Positions 1 to 6,617 of a stretch of 6,673 nucleotides of DNA are shown here, piece after piece; position 1 is the first letter of the stretch; every line of letters starts with the position of its first letter. Both the position numbers and the translations under genes were made by a program. The notes under the pieces are model-generated. The model did no database searches. It was given only the letters and a program-made list of their open reading frames with translations, and was not told the DNA's origin. This stretch comes from Prolixibacteraceae bacterium (GTDB lineage Bacteria > Bacteroidota > Bacteroidia > Bacteroidales > Prolixibacteraceae), in assembly GCA_027451165.1 (NCBI GenBank), contig DAIDJX010000189.1, positions 1 through 6,673 on the forward strand, given 5' to 3'.

Positions 1-217
1 CGACCTTCTTGGAGCTGAAGAAACCGGCATCACGCTGACTGAGACTTATGCCATGCATCCGGCAGCCTCTGTAAGTGGTTACTATTTTGCCCATCCGCAG
101 GCGCAGTATTTTGCTGTTGGCCGCATTGGCCGCGACCAGGTTGCGGATTACGCTTCCTGCAAGAATTTACCGGTAGAAGAGGTTGAAAAATTGCTGGCCT
201 CCAATCTTAATTATTAA
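1..217 (+). CDS. metH: Methionine synthase, cobalamin-dependent; C-terminal fragment (5' end outside window)
   Basis: This is the last 71 codons of MetH, which transfers a methyl group from 5-methyltetrahydrofolate via cobalamin to homocysteine in the cytoplasm. The frame is open from base 2 and ends with TAA at 215-217. The fragment belongs to the C-terminal AdoMet-binding reactivation domain, which re-methylates the oxidised cofactor. Recognisable stretches are GITLTE, AASVSGYYF, HPQAQYFAVG, RDQVADYA and the terminal EVEKLLASNLNY. These align closely from memory with the end of E. coli MetH, where the chain also stops just after a N-L-x-Y motif. The Tyr of QYFAV corresponds to E. coli Tyr1189, which I recall as an AdoMet contact. 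The gene lies directly upstream of metF, which supplies its substrate. The substrate and cobalamin modules lie outside the window, so whether the gene is full length cannot be judged. Confidence 0.94.
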   Translation, partial: DLLGAEETGITLTETYAMHPAASVSGYYFAHPQAQYFAVGRIGRDQVADYASCKNLPVEEVEKLLASNLNY

Positions 218-251
218 TTGACAATTGACAATTGACAATTGACAATTGATA
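217..251. repeat. Heptamer tandem repeat, five copies of ATTGACA
   Basis: Five contiguous seven-base units begin at the last A of the metH stop codon. Four are exactly ATTGACA and the fifth is ATTGATA. A degenerate tail, ATGAGTAATAA, follows. The array is a short tandem repeat immediately 3' of a gene. It resembles repeats I recall seeing between genes in Bacteroidota and cyanobacterial genomes, but its function is unknown. Confidence 0.9.
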
Positions 252-285
252 ATGAGTAATAAATACCTCTGATCAATCTTAACTG

Positions 286-355
286 ATCAAACTTAAAACT
301 CTCAAACTTTCAATCCCGATAGCTATCGGGACTCAAACTCTCAAACTTTCAAACT
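286..355. repeat. CTCAAACT octamer array in the metF leader, interrupted by a palindrome
   Basis: The unit is about eight bases, [CT]TCAAACT. Clean consecutive copies lie at 332-339, 340-347 and 348-355, with further or degenerate copies at 286-293, 294-300 and 301-308. An 18-base stretch, AAACTCTCAAACTTTCAA, is duplicated exactly at 296-313 and 335-352, on either side of the 314-331 palindrome. The array ends five bases before the metF ATG, so it forms the region just upstream of that start and takes the place of any Shine-Dalgarno sequence. Confidence 0.85.
314..331. repeat. Perfect 18-bp palindrome in the metH-metF gap
   Basis: TCCCGATAGCTATCGGGA equals its own reverse complement over all 18 bases. 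In RNA it could fold into a short GC-capped hairpin, but no U-run follows, so it is not a typical intrinsic terminator. It sits inside the octamer array as if inserted. I recall this sequence as a recurrent intergenic palindrome in Bacteroidota, which I cannot verify here. It could be a dispersed repeat, a protein-binding site or an RNA-processing hairpin. Confidence 0.85.
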
Positions 356-359
356 CCCT

Positions 360-1316
360 ATGAAAGTCACCGACCATATAAAACAAGCCAACGGAAAGAC
401 GTTGTTCACTTTTGAACTTTTGCCGCCCCTGAAAGGAGAAACAATTGAGTCAATATACCAGACAGCCGATCCCTTGATGGAATACAGCCCGGCATTTATC
501 GATGTAACATACCATCGCGAAGAGATCGTTTATAAAGAGCGTCCCGACGGGCTCATCGAAAAGAAAACCGTGCGCAAACGCCCCGGAACCGTGGGGATTT
601 CGGCAGCCATAAAATTCAAATACAAGATAGATGTTGTGCCGCATATCATTTGCGGCGGATTCACCAGGGAAGAAACTGAAAATGCACTCATCGACCTCTA
701 CTTCCTGGGAATTGATAACCTCCTGCTCATAAGGGGCGATAATCCGGCAGGCGAAAAAGTTTTCAGGCCTGAACCCGACGGGCATAAACATGCTTTGGAG
801 CTTGTGAAACAGGTGGTAGCGCTAAACAAGGGGAGCTACCTGGAAGAAGAATTGCTGAATCCCATCCCGACAAATTACTGTATCGGTGTGGCTGGGTATC
901 CCGAAAAACACGTTGAAGCGCCCAATCTGCAGCTTGATCTTCAGAACCTCAGGGACAAAGTGGATGCCGGTGCCGATTATATCGTCACACAGATGTTTTT
1001 TGATAATTCAAAGTATTTTGCTTTTGTGGAAGCCTGCAGGCAAATAGGGATCACTGTTCCGATTATTCCGGGATTGAAACCTTTGTCCATCAAATCGCAG
1101 ATTACTTCATTGCCTAAAACATTTGCCATCGACCTTCCCGAAGAACTGGTAACTGAAGTGCTGAAATGCAGGGATAACCAGCAGGTACGGCAGGTGGGAA
1201 TTGAATGGGGAATAAAACAAAGCCGGGAACTTGTAAAAGCCGGAGTGCCCGTACTGCATTTTTACACCATGGGCAAAAGCGACAATATCCGCAAGATTGT
1301 TGAAGCGGTATTCTGA
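360..1316 (+). CDS. metF: 5,10-methylenetetrahydrofolate reductase
   Basis: MetF is a cytoplasmic flavoprotein that reduces 5,10-methylenetetrahydrofolate to 5-methyltetrahydrofolate using NAD(P)H and FAD, feeding MetH encoded just upstream. The 318-residue product covers the whole TIM-barrel family. Visible motifs are FTFELLPP (16-23), whose Glu19 matches catalytic Glu28 of E. coli; PHIICGG (94-100); RGDNPAG (125-131), whose Asp127 matches flavin-site Asp120; AGYPEKH (178-184); KVDAGAD followed by TQMFFD (200-215), whose Gln211 matches substrate-binding Gln183; IIPGLKPLS (235-243); and HFYT (300-303). Residue equivalences are from memory. Compared with E. coli MetF (about 296 aa) it has roughly 16 extra residues after VTY and 21 extra before YPE, which I recall as normal for Bacteroidota. 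The ATG at 360 gives a complete N-terminus. No Shine-Dalgarno and no clear TAnnTTTG promoter lie upstream, so transcription may continue from metH. Confidence 0.97.
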   Translation: MKVTDHIKQANGKTLFTFELLPPLKGETIESIYQTADPLMEYSPAFIDVTYHREEIVYKERPDGLIEKKTVRKRPGTVGISAAIKFKYKIDVVPHIICGGFTREETENALIDLYFLGIDNLLLIRGDNPAGEKVFRPEPDGHKHALELVKQVVALNKGSYLEEELLNPIPTNYCIGVAGYPEKHVEAPNLQLDLQNLRDKVDAGADYIVTQMFFDNSKYFAFVEACRQIGITVPIIPGLKPLSIKSQITSLPKTFAIDLPEELVTEVLKCRDNQQVRQVGIEWGIKQSRELVKAGVPVLHFYTMGKSDNIRKIVEAVF

Positions 1317-1349
1317 AATGTTTATCCCGCGTAAAAAATTGTAATTGTC

Positions 1350-1380
1350 TTTTAGAATCTAAAGGACATTTATACCTTTG
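1350..1380 (+). promoter_or_regulatory. Putative Bacteroidota-type promoter of the sensor kinase operon
   Basis: TACCTTTG at 1373-1380 matches the Bacteroidota primary-sigma -7 consensus TAnnTTTG at every fixed position. TTTT at 1350-1353, 19 bases upstream, is a one-mismatch version of the TTTG -33 element. Transcription would begin near 1387, leaving a leader of about 30 bases before the ATG at 1418. The position between metF and the kinase suggests that the kinase and response regulator form their own transcription unit. Confidence 0.55.
1351..1363. promoter_or_regulatory. Dyad TTTAGA-A-TCTAAA at the -33 region
   Basis: TTTAGA (1351-1356) and TCTAAA (1358-1363) are perfect inverted repeats around one central A. 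The outer C1349/G1365 pair and a T1350/G1364 wobble extend the symmetry in RNA terms. The site overlaps and follows the presumed -33 element. A DNA-binding dimer could sit here, but a 13-bp AT-rich dyad can also arise by chance. Confidence 0.35.
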
Positions 1381-1388
1381 TTGGTATA
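1371..1388. promoter_or_regulatory. Dyad TATACC-N6-GGTATA over the -7 element
   Basis: TATACC (1371-1376) and GGTATA (1383-1388) are perfect six-base inverted repeats separated by TTTGTT. The dyad spans the whole presumed -7 box and the predicted transcription start. A bound regulator would block RNA polymerase, so a repressor or autoregulatory operator is a reasonable guess. There is no direct evidence for binding. Confidence 0.4.
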
Positions 1389-1417
1389 GCTTTTTTCCTG
1401 GCTAGACTCAGACACAC

Positions 1418-4400
1418 ATGATTAAGAAACTTTTGCTGTGTTTCTTTTTCTCCCTCTTCCTGCTATTTTCACATGAAACCAGGGCTCAATATCCCGATGC
1501 CACGGCTGATAATTATACCCGATTCATCTCCTTCTCCACTAACCAGGGCTTAAGCAATGCCTTTATTACGGATATCCTGCAGGATAAATTTGGTTTTATC
1601 TGGGTTGCAACCATCAACGGGCTGAATAAGATCGATGGGGAAGAGGTGGTTCAGTACTTTCATCATCAGGATGATCCGAAGTCGCTTAGCGACAATGTTA
1701 TTACTTCTCTTGCCGAAGATAGCCGCGGCGACCTCTGGATCGGAACGAAAAATGGCTTATGCCGGTACGACAGGTCAAACAACCAATTTATCCGATATAC
1801 CTCTTCCGAAGGGTCGAAATACCATCTTTCCGATAATCATATCAGGGCTTTGTATGCTGATAAATCAGGCATCTTGTGGATCGAAACATTAAACGGCGGT
1901 CTGAATTGCATCAGCCTGTTATCAGGCAATGTCAGGTATTATCCTCATTCATCTCCCGCATTTGAAGGCGATTATTTCTACCATTTCATCTTCGGGGATT
2001 CGAAAGGAAGGATATGGATTGGCACGCGGAATTTTTCTCCGCAAATCCTCCATAAAGAAACCGGTGAACTCCAGGTTGTGCCAGGGTCGAACGGGAATGA
2101 CGGATGCTGCCTTTTCGAAGATGATAACCATGTGATATGGAACAGCGGGAATTACGGGATATTCCGGTACAATGAGAAATCCCACGAATTTAACCCTTCA
2201 GCCGAATTCAAAATTCCTTTCAGGGTGCAGGCTGTGATCAACGATCACGATGGAAACCTTTGGTTCGGAGGTGCTGGTGACCGGATTCTGCGGTTTGACC
2301 AGAAAAACCGCCGCTGGACTGCTTTCATGCATACAGAGTCCAATCCAAATTCTCCAGCTTCTACTGAGATCAATAAAATCTATAAAGACCGGCAGGGAAA
2401 TATCTGGTTTGCTACTGCTAACGGTGTAAGTGTTATTCCAAAGGAGTTAAATATATTCAGGCATTACCGGAATATACCGGGAATTAACAGCCTCCATTCT
2501 AACAAGATCACAGCCTTGACACAGGACCGGAAAGGAATCGTTTGGATAGGTACCGAAGATAATGGGCTGGATACATTCAACCTGTCGGATGAAAAATTCG
2601 GAAACCTGAAGTATCATATTCTTACCCGGGATATTGACCGGAAAACTTTTGAGAAGGAAAAGGAAGTGCTGAAGCATTATGCCCGGCGAAATTTCATCCA
2701 GATCGGGTCTTCTGAAAGTATCGACCGTGTTTTTAGCTCCTGGGAGAACTTCAGAAATGCAAACCTTTCTTTTTCTGCCAACAGCGAGGATAATGTCAGT
2801 AGCCTATATGCAGATAAGCAGGGTACTATCTGGATAGGGTACTGGGGTAACATCGGATTCAACCGGTTTACCTATAAAGCCGGATTCAACCGAAACTCGC
2901 TGTTTACCTTGGGGCTGGTTCCTGCATTCACCAATGAGTTGTGGTGCTCCAACTTCTATTCTGATTTCCTGGAGGATCGTAAAAACAACTTCTGGATGGC
3001 CACCTGGGAAGGCATCGGTTTAAATCTTTATAATCGCGCAACATCGGAATTTGAAGGGAAACATTATTATGGAAGAGGCAAAAGCCTTGATGGCAGGATT
3101 TATTCACTCACCAGGCAGAATGATTCCTTGCTTTGGCTTTCCCCCGGGCAGACATTGATCGCGTGCCTGAATACGCATACAAACCGACTGCAGGCTTATG
3201 TAAGTGATGACCTGCCCGCCGACCGGCTGGATGAAAGGAAATACCTGCCATATTCGGGACTGCAGACGGCCGGTATTCCCGCGTATGAGGGCGTGGCCTC
3301 GTATGTTACCGATAAAGAGGGTTGTGCCTGGGTAATCCTTTACGCCCGGGCCATTTTGAAATATTCGGTTAAAGCAGGCCGGTTTGAAACTTTTCCACTG
3401 GGCAATATCCCTGATGATCAGTTCATTGCAGCTGCCTATTCGCCTGACGAGAACGGTATATATCTGGGCACAATTCGTGGCAACATGTATATTTTTGAAT
3501 GCATTTCGCACCGGCTGAAACGAATAGGAGCAGTGCCGGGTGCGAAGTCCGGATCGGGAAATAAGATTGAAGGTATCTGCTTATTTGGCGACTGCATCTG
3601 GATGGGCCTTGGTCAAGGATTTGCAACGTATGAACGGAAAACCGGCCGGATGAGTTACTTCAGGAGACTGCCGGGTATTCATAACCCGACACTGACCAAA
3701 GTCAGGTGTTTTGCCCCGGCAGGTAATGACCTCTATTTCAACTCAGGAAACAGAATCCTTGTGTACAACCGGATGAACAAAAAGTTCAGGGAGGTAATCC
3801 TGAAGATGGATCCGGGAAAGGAGATGGGGCAGGTCTCCTCAATGTTTTACTACAACGGCGCACTCTGGATCGGCACCCTGAACGGTCTCTTCAGGCTTGA
3901 CCTCCTTTCAGGAAAACACGTTGTATTCAGGCAAGACGACACGAAGCCGGGTTCCCTGCCTGATAATGAAATCCTGGATTTGGAAGTTGCCGGACAGGAT
4001 GTATATGTTGCAACAATGAAAGGATTATGCAAGGTGGATACGCGATCAGGCAAACTGACATTACTGAACCAGATCCCATCTGACCGGTTATCATCAAGGT
4101 TGCTGACCCGACTGTTTGAAGACAGGGCCGGCTTCCTGTGGATCGGTACCACCGAAATGGGCGTGAACCGGCTGAACTTCCGCACGAATACAATAGATCA
4201 TTTTTTCGAAGTGGGATACGACAACAAGAGTTTATTGGGCAACAATGTTGAGAGTATTTTCCAGGACAGCAGGGGGAATCTGTGGATCGGAACTGACAAG
4301 GGCCTGAACAGGTTCAATGCTGCAGAGAAAAATTTCATTCGCTATGCTTCATTCGGCAAACTCCATCCGGGACCGGTCAAAGCCATTGAGGAAGACCGGG

Positions 4401-5833
4401 CCGGAAACTTATGGATAAGTACCACGAATGGGATGATCCTGATCACTGCCCTTAAGCAGGAAGCCATCCGCCTTACTTATCTGAATGGTTTACAGGCGAA
4501 TTCGTTCAGTAATGCATCGGCCGTGCTGGATGATGGCAGGCTGGCGTTTGGTGGTCAGAACGGGCTGACAGTTTTCGATCCTTCGCTGGTTGATTTTCGC
4601 GGAGGTTTTCCTCAACTCATCATTAAGAACGTAAAAATAGGTGATTCACTTTGGTACGCTGACTTCTCAGGCAGGTATGAACTCCATCTCAAGCATTTCC
4701 AGAACAACATTTCCATGCTGCTCTCATCCTCTGAGCTTTTTTCACCTTCTCTTATTCAATACCGTTACCATCTCAAAGGATTTGAAGAGGCATGGAACTA
4801 TACCGGCAGTACTGACAGGCTGTTGAAATACAATAACCTGAAGCCGGGGAATTACCTGCTCGAAATCAATGCTACCAATGTGTACGGGATCTGGAATCCT
4901 AATTCTGTCACAATATCGGTTGTGATACAGAATCCATGGTGGGTAGCCTGGTGGTTCAGGGTTTTATCCTTTCTTATCATTATCGCAAGCATCTATGCTA
5001 TCATTAGGATCAGGGAAGCTAGCCTGAAAGAGGCCCGGAACAAACTCGAGAAAACCGTTGCACAACGCACGGGTGAGCTGGCCGAAACCAACCAGCGCCT
5101 CCGGGAGTCGGAACAACTCCTGGCCGAATCTCTGTCGGCCAAAAATAAGTTCTTCTCCATTGTTGCCCACGACCTTAAGAATCCGGTGATGGCCCTTCGG
5201 AACATCTCTGACCGTCTCGTTACTGAATTTCAAAAGCTGACTGTAACCCAACAGTCCGAATTGCTGGATTCCATGAACAGGCAGATTCACCTAACCTCTT
5301 CATTCCTCGATAACCTGCTGCTGTGGGCGCTTTCGCAAAAAAACGCGATCCCGTTCCATCCACAGGCTTGTGACCTGCATCAACTGATACAGGAAGTTAC
5401 CAGTCTGCTCAGCGAAAACGCGAGGCTGAAAGAGATCAAGTTTTCAGCGGATGGCATTGGTTATTGCCAGGTATCCGCCGACCGGAACATGCTGATCACG
5501 ATTTTGAACAACCTGCTCTCGAATGCCATCAAGTTTTCCTATCCCGGCGGTAAAATATACATCAGCACAGTGAACGAAGAGGGCTGGTGCACGGTAAGCA
5601 TTCGTGATGAGGGGACCGGAATTCCAGCCGGCCGGCTGGAAAGCCTTTTCAGCATCTCATCCAGGTACCGGGTTGCCGGGACAGCCCAGGAAAGCGGAAC
5701 AGGAACGGGCTTGCTGCTGTGCAGGGAATTTGTAGAAAAACACGGAGGAAAAATTTGGGTTGAAAGCCGGGAAGGCCAGGGAAGCATTTTCTCTTTTACA
5801 ATTCCGGAATACCAGAATGATAAAAATAACTGA
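1418..5833 (+). CDS. Propeller/Y_Y_Y sensor histidine kinase with about 21 blade motifs
   Basis: This is a membrane sensor kinase of 1471 residues. Residues 1-23 are a signal peptide with a KK n-region, a Leu/Phe core and likely cleavage after A23. The periplasmic part carries repeated blade motifs of the type D-x-x-G-x-[LI]-W-I-G-T-x-x-G-L (two-component regulator propeller), with the key aromatic at 62, 107, 154, 200, 241, 282, 330, 376, 472, 526, 573, 638, 682, 728, 773, 817, 863, 908, 956, 999 and 1044. A Y_Y_Y domain follows (about 1110-1170, with YRYHLKGFEEAW and LKPGNYLLEI), then one transmembrane helix (about 1176-1197) and a coiled-coil linker. The HisKA H-box FSIVAHDLKNP has phospho-acceptor His1251. 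The HATPase has an N-box (NNLLSNAIKF, 1364-1373), G1 (DEGTGIP, 1397-1403) and G2 (GTGTGL, 1427-1432). No HAMP, PAS, receiver or AraC domain is present. Relatives sense carbohydrates or their breakdown products; the ligand here is unknown. The probable phosphotransfer partner is the regulator encoded 10 bases downstream. No Shine-Dalgarno precedes the ATG. Confidence 0.95.
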   Translation: MIKKLLLCFFFSLFLLFSHETRAQYPDATADNYTRFISFSTNQGLSNAFITDILQDKFGFIWVATINGLNKIDGEEVVQYFHHQDDPKSLSDNVITSLAEDSRGDLWIGTKNGLCRYDRSNNQFIRYTSSEGSKYHLSDNHIRALYADKSGILWIETLNGGLNCISLLSGNVRYYPHSSPAFEGDYFYHFIFGDSKGRIWIGTRNFSPQILHKETGELQVVPGSNGNDGCCLFEDDNHVIWNSGNYGIFRYNEKSHEFNPSAEFKIPFRVQAVINDHDGNLWFGGAGDRILRFDQKNRRWTAFMHTESNPNSPASTEINKIYKDRQGNIWFATANGVSVIPKELNIFRHYRNIPGINSLHSNKITALTQDRKGIVWIGTEDNGLDTFNLSDEKFGNLKYHILTRDIDRKTFEKEKEVLKHYARRNFIQIGSSESIDRVFSSWENFRNANLSFSANSEDNVSSLYADKQGTIWIGYWGNIGFNRFTYKAGFNRNSLFTLGLVPAFTNELWCSNFYSDFLEDRKNNFWMATWEGIGLNLYNRATSEFEGKHYYGRGKSLDGRIYSLTRQNDSLLWLSPGQTLIACLNTHTNRLQAYVSDDLPADRLDERKYLPYSGLQTAGIPAYEGVASYVTDKEGCAWVILYARAILKYSVKAGRFETFPLGNIPDDQFIAAAYSPDENGIYLGTIRGNMYIFECISHRLKRIGAVPGAKSGSGNKIEGICLFGDCIWMGLGQGFATYERKTGRMSYFRRLPGIHNPTLTKVRCFAPAGNDLYFNSGNRILVYNRMNKKFREVILKMDPGKEMGQVSSMFYYNGALWIGTLNGLFRLDLLSGKHVVFRQDDTKPGSLPDNEILDLEVAGQDVYVATMKGLCKVDTRSGKLTLLNQIPSDRLSSRLLTRLFEDRAGFLWIGTTEMGVNRLNFRTNTIDHFFEVGYDNKSLLGNNVESIFQDSRGNLWIGTDKGLNRFNAAEKNFIRYASFGKLHPGPVKAIEEDRAGNLWISTTNGMILITALKQEAIRLTYLNGLQANSFSNASAVLDDGRLAFGGQNGLTVFDPSLVDFRGGFPQLIIKNVKIGDSLWYADFSGRYELHLKHFQNNISMLLSSSELFSPSLIQYRYHLKGFEEAWNYTGSTDRLLKYNNLKPGNYLLEINATNVYGIWNPNSVTISVVIQNPWWVAWWFRVLSFLIIIASIYAIIRIREASLKEARNKLEKTVAQRTGELAETNQRLRESEQLLAESLSAKNKFFSIVAHDLKNPVMALRNISDRLVTEFQKLTVTQQSELLDSMNRQIHLTSSFLDNLLLWALSQKNAIPFHPQACDLHQLIQEVTSLLSENARLKEIKFSADGIGYCQVSADRNMLITILNNLLSNAIKFSYPGGKIYISTVNEEGWCTVSIRDEGTGIPAGRLESLFSISSRYRVAGTAQESGTGTGLLLCREFVEKHGGKIWVESREGQGSIFSFTIPEYQNDKNN

Positions 5834-5843
5834 ACATAATCAG

Positions 5844-6509
5844 ATGGATACCGAAAAGATTAAAATTTTACTGGTGGATGATTCCCGGATAATTCTGGAC
5901 GGGCTGGCTTTCAATTTAGCGCAGCAAAATAATATGGTTATCTGCGGCAAGGCGCTTTCGGCCGGGGAGGCCTTGCAGTGCATCTCCCGTGAAATGCCGG
6001 ATATAGTTTTGCTTGATATCTCGTTGCAGGATGAATCGGATGGTATTGAACTGCTGAAGGAGATTACTAAAGAATTCCCCGGCATCAAAGTGCTGATTTT
6101 TTCCCAGCAAAAAAATGTACAGTCCATTGTCGATTCAATCCGTAACGGGGCAAATGCCTACCTGTCGAAAGACTCAACGGTAGAGGAGAGCGTTGATGCT
6201 ATAGGCATCGCGGCCAAAGGCAAGGGCATATTTCTGGGTGAAACGATTCCGGCTGAAACGCTTCACCAGTGCTTTTCCGGGAAGCCTGAACGCCGTAATT
6301 TTGCCCCGTATCATCTGTCGGACCGCGAAATAGAAATTATCAGATGGCTTTCAAAAGGTTATCTGTCGAAGGAAATTGCGGAACTGGAACATATTAATGT
6401 CAGTACCGTTGAATCACACAAAGAAAATATCAAGAATAAACTTGGATTGAAATCCGTTGTTGAAGTGGTAGTTTTTGCCATCAAAACCGGGATCATTGCT
6501 CCTGATTGA
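5844..6509 (+). CDS. NarL/LuxR-family response regulator
   Basis: This is a cytoplasmic transcription regulator of 221 residues with a receiver and a helix-turn-helix domain. The receiver (about 6-122) has the acidic pair Asp12-Asp13, phospho-acceptor Asp58 (LLDISL), Ser87 at the conserved Ser/Thr position (IFSQQ) and Lys109 (YLSKD). The C-terminal domain (about 158-218) reads LSDREIEII, then GYLSKEIAE, VSTVESHKENI and KNKLGLKS, the typical four-helix LuxR/GerE fold; its recognition helix is around 186-197. The start at 5844 gives MDTEKIKILLVDD, the normal length and N-terminus for the family, 10 bases after the kinase stop. An in-frame ATG at 5817 would overlap the kinase by 17 bases and add nine residues, and another at 5760 lies deep inside kinase coding sequence. 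The spacing indicates co-transcription with the kinase, which presumably phosphorylates Asp58. Target genes are not apparent. Confidence 0.95.
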   Translation: MDTEKIKILLVDDSRIILDGLAFNLAQQNNMVICGKALSAGEALQCISREMPDIVLLDISLQDESDGIELLKEITKEFPGIKVLIFSQQKNVQSIVDSIRNGANAYLSKDSTVEESVDAIGIAAKGKGIFLGETIPAETLHQCFSGKPERRNFAPYHLSDREIEIIRWLSKGYLSKEIAELEHINVSTVESHKENIKNKLGLKSVVEVVVFAIKTGIIAPD

Positions 6510-6552
6510 TTTTCCACCCAATCTTTCATATTAAGCCGTGAGCATCATACCG

Positions 6553-6581
6553 GAATTTAACTACAAATAGTAGTAAATTTC
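6553..6581. promoter_or_regulatory. Imperfect dyad downstream of the response regulator
   Basis: Arms 6553-6564 (GAATTTAACTAC) and 6570-6581 (GTAGTAAATTTC) pair at 10 of 12 positions around a five-base loop, with the innermost five pairs perfect. It lies 43 bases after the regulator stop. No T-run follows, so it is a poor intrinsic terminator. It could instead be an operator for a gene to the right, or a 3' hairpin that stabilises the operon transcript. Confidence 0.4.
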
Positions 6582-6585
6582 ACTA

Positions 6586-6617
6586 TTGACACCGGCTGAT
6601 GCCTGTAAATACTTTTA
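6586..6617 (+). promoter_or_regulatory. Weak promoter-like signal for a gene to the right
   Basis: TTG at 6586-6588 is followed after 21 bases by TACTTTTA at 6610-6617, which differs from TAnnTTTG only in the last base. The spacing is slightly long for the Bacteroidota -33/-7 arrangement. The signal also overlaps an imperfect hairpin bounded by GCCTG (6601-6605) and CAGGC (6621-6625). Its position upstream of an ATG at 6640 makes it plausible but not strong. Confidence 0.25.

Noticed and set aside
217..251. Four TTGACA hexamers in the heptamer array that look like sigma-70 -35 boxes
   Set aside because: They arise from the tandem repeat itself, there is no matching -10 element at proper spacing, and Bacteroidota use a different promoter consensus.
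314..331. Intrinsic terminator after metH
   Set aside because: The palindrome is perfect and GC-capped but no T-run follows, and it lies about 100 bases past the stop.
217..355. CRISPR-like array
   Set aside because: The units are seven or eight bases and contiguous, without unique spacers of regular length.
217..359. SAM or cobalamin riboswitch in the metH-metF gap
   Set aside because: The gap is only 142 bases, consists mainly of simple repeats, and has no recognisable multi-stem aptamer core.
450..791. 113-codon open frame on the minus strand inside metF
   Set aside because: It lies wholly within a highly conserved enzyme gene, has no recognisable domain and is a by-product of the + strand codon pattern.
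3104..3511. 135-codon open frame on the minus strand inside the kinase gene
   Set aside because: It is fully embedded in the propeller coding sequence with no family resemblance or start signal.
5760..5843. Upstream starts at 5760 or 5817 for the response regulator
   Set aside because: The added residues are frame-shifted kinase sequence with no family match; the receiver begins normally from the ATG at 5844. The 5817 start remains a minor possibility.
5760..5860. Frameshift that split a fused hybrid kinase into kinase and regulator
   Set aside because: The kinase ends naturally after the last ATPase strand (GQGSIFSFTIP) and the regulator has its own proper N-terminus and start, and NarL regulators are normally separate proteins.
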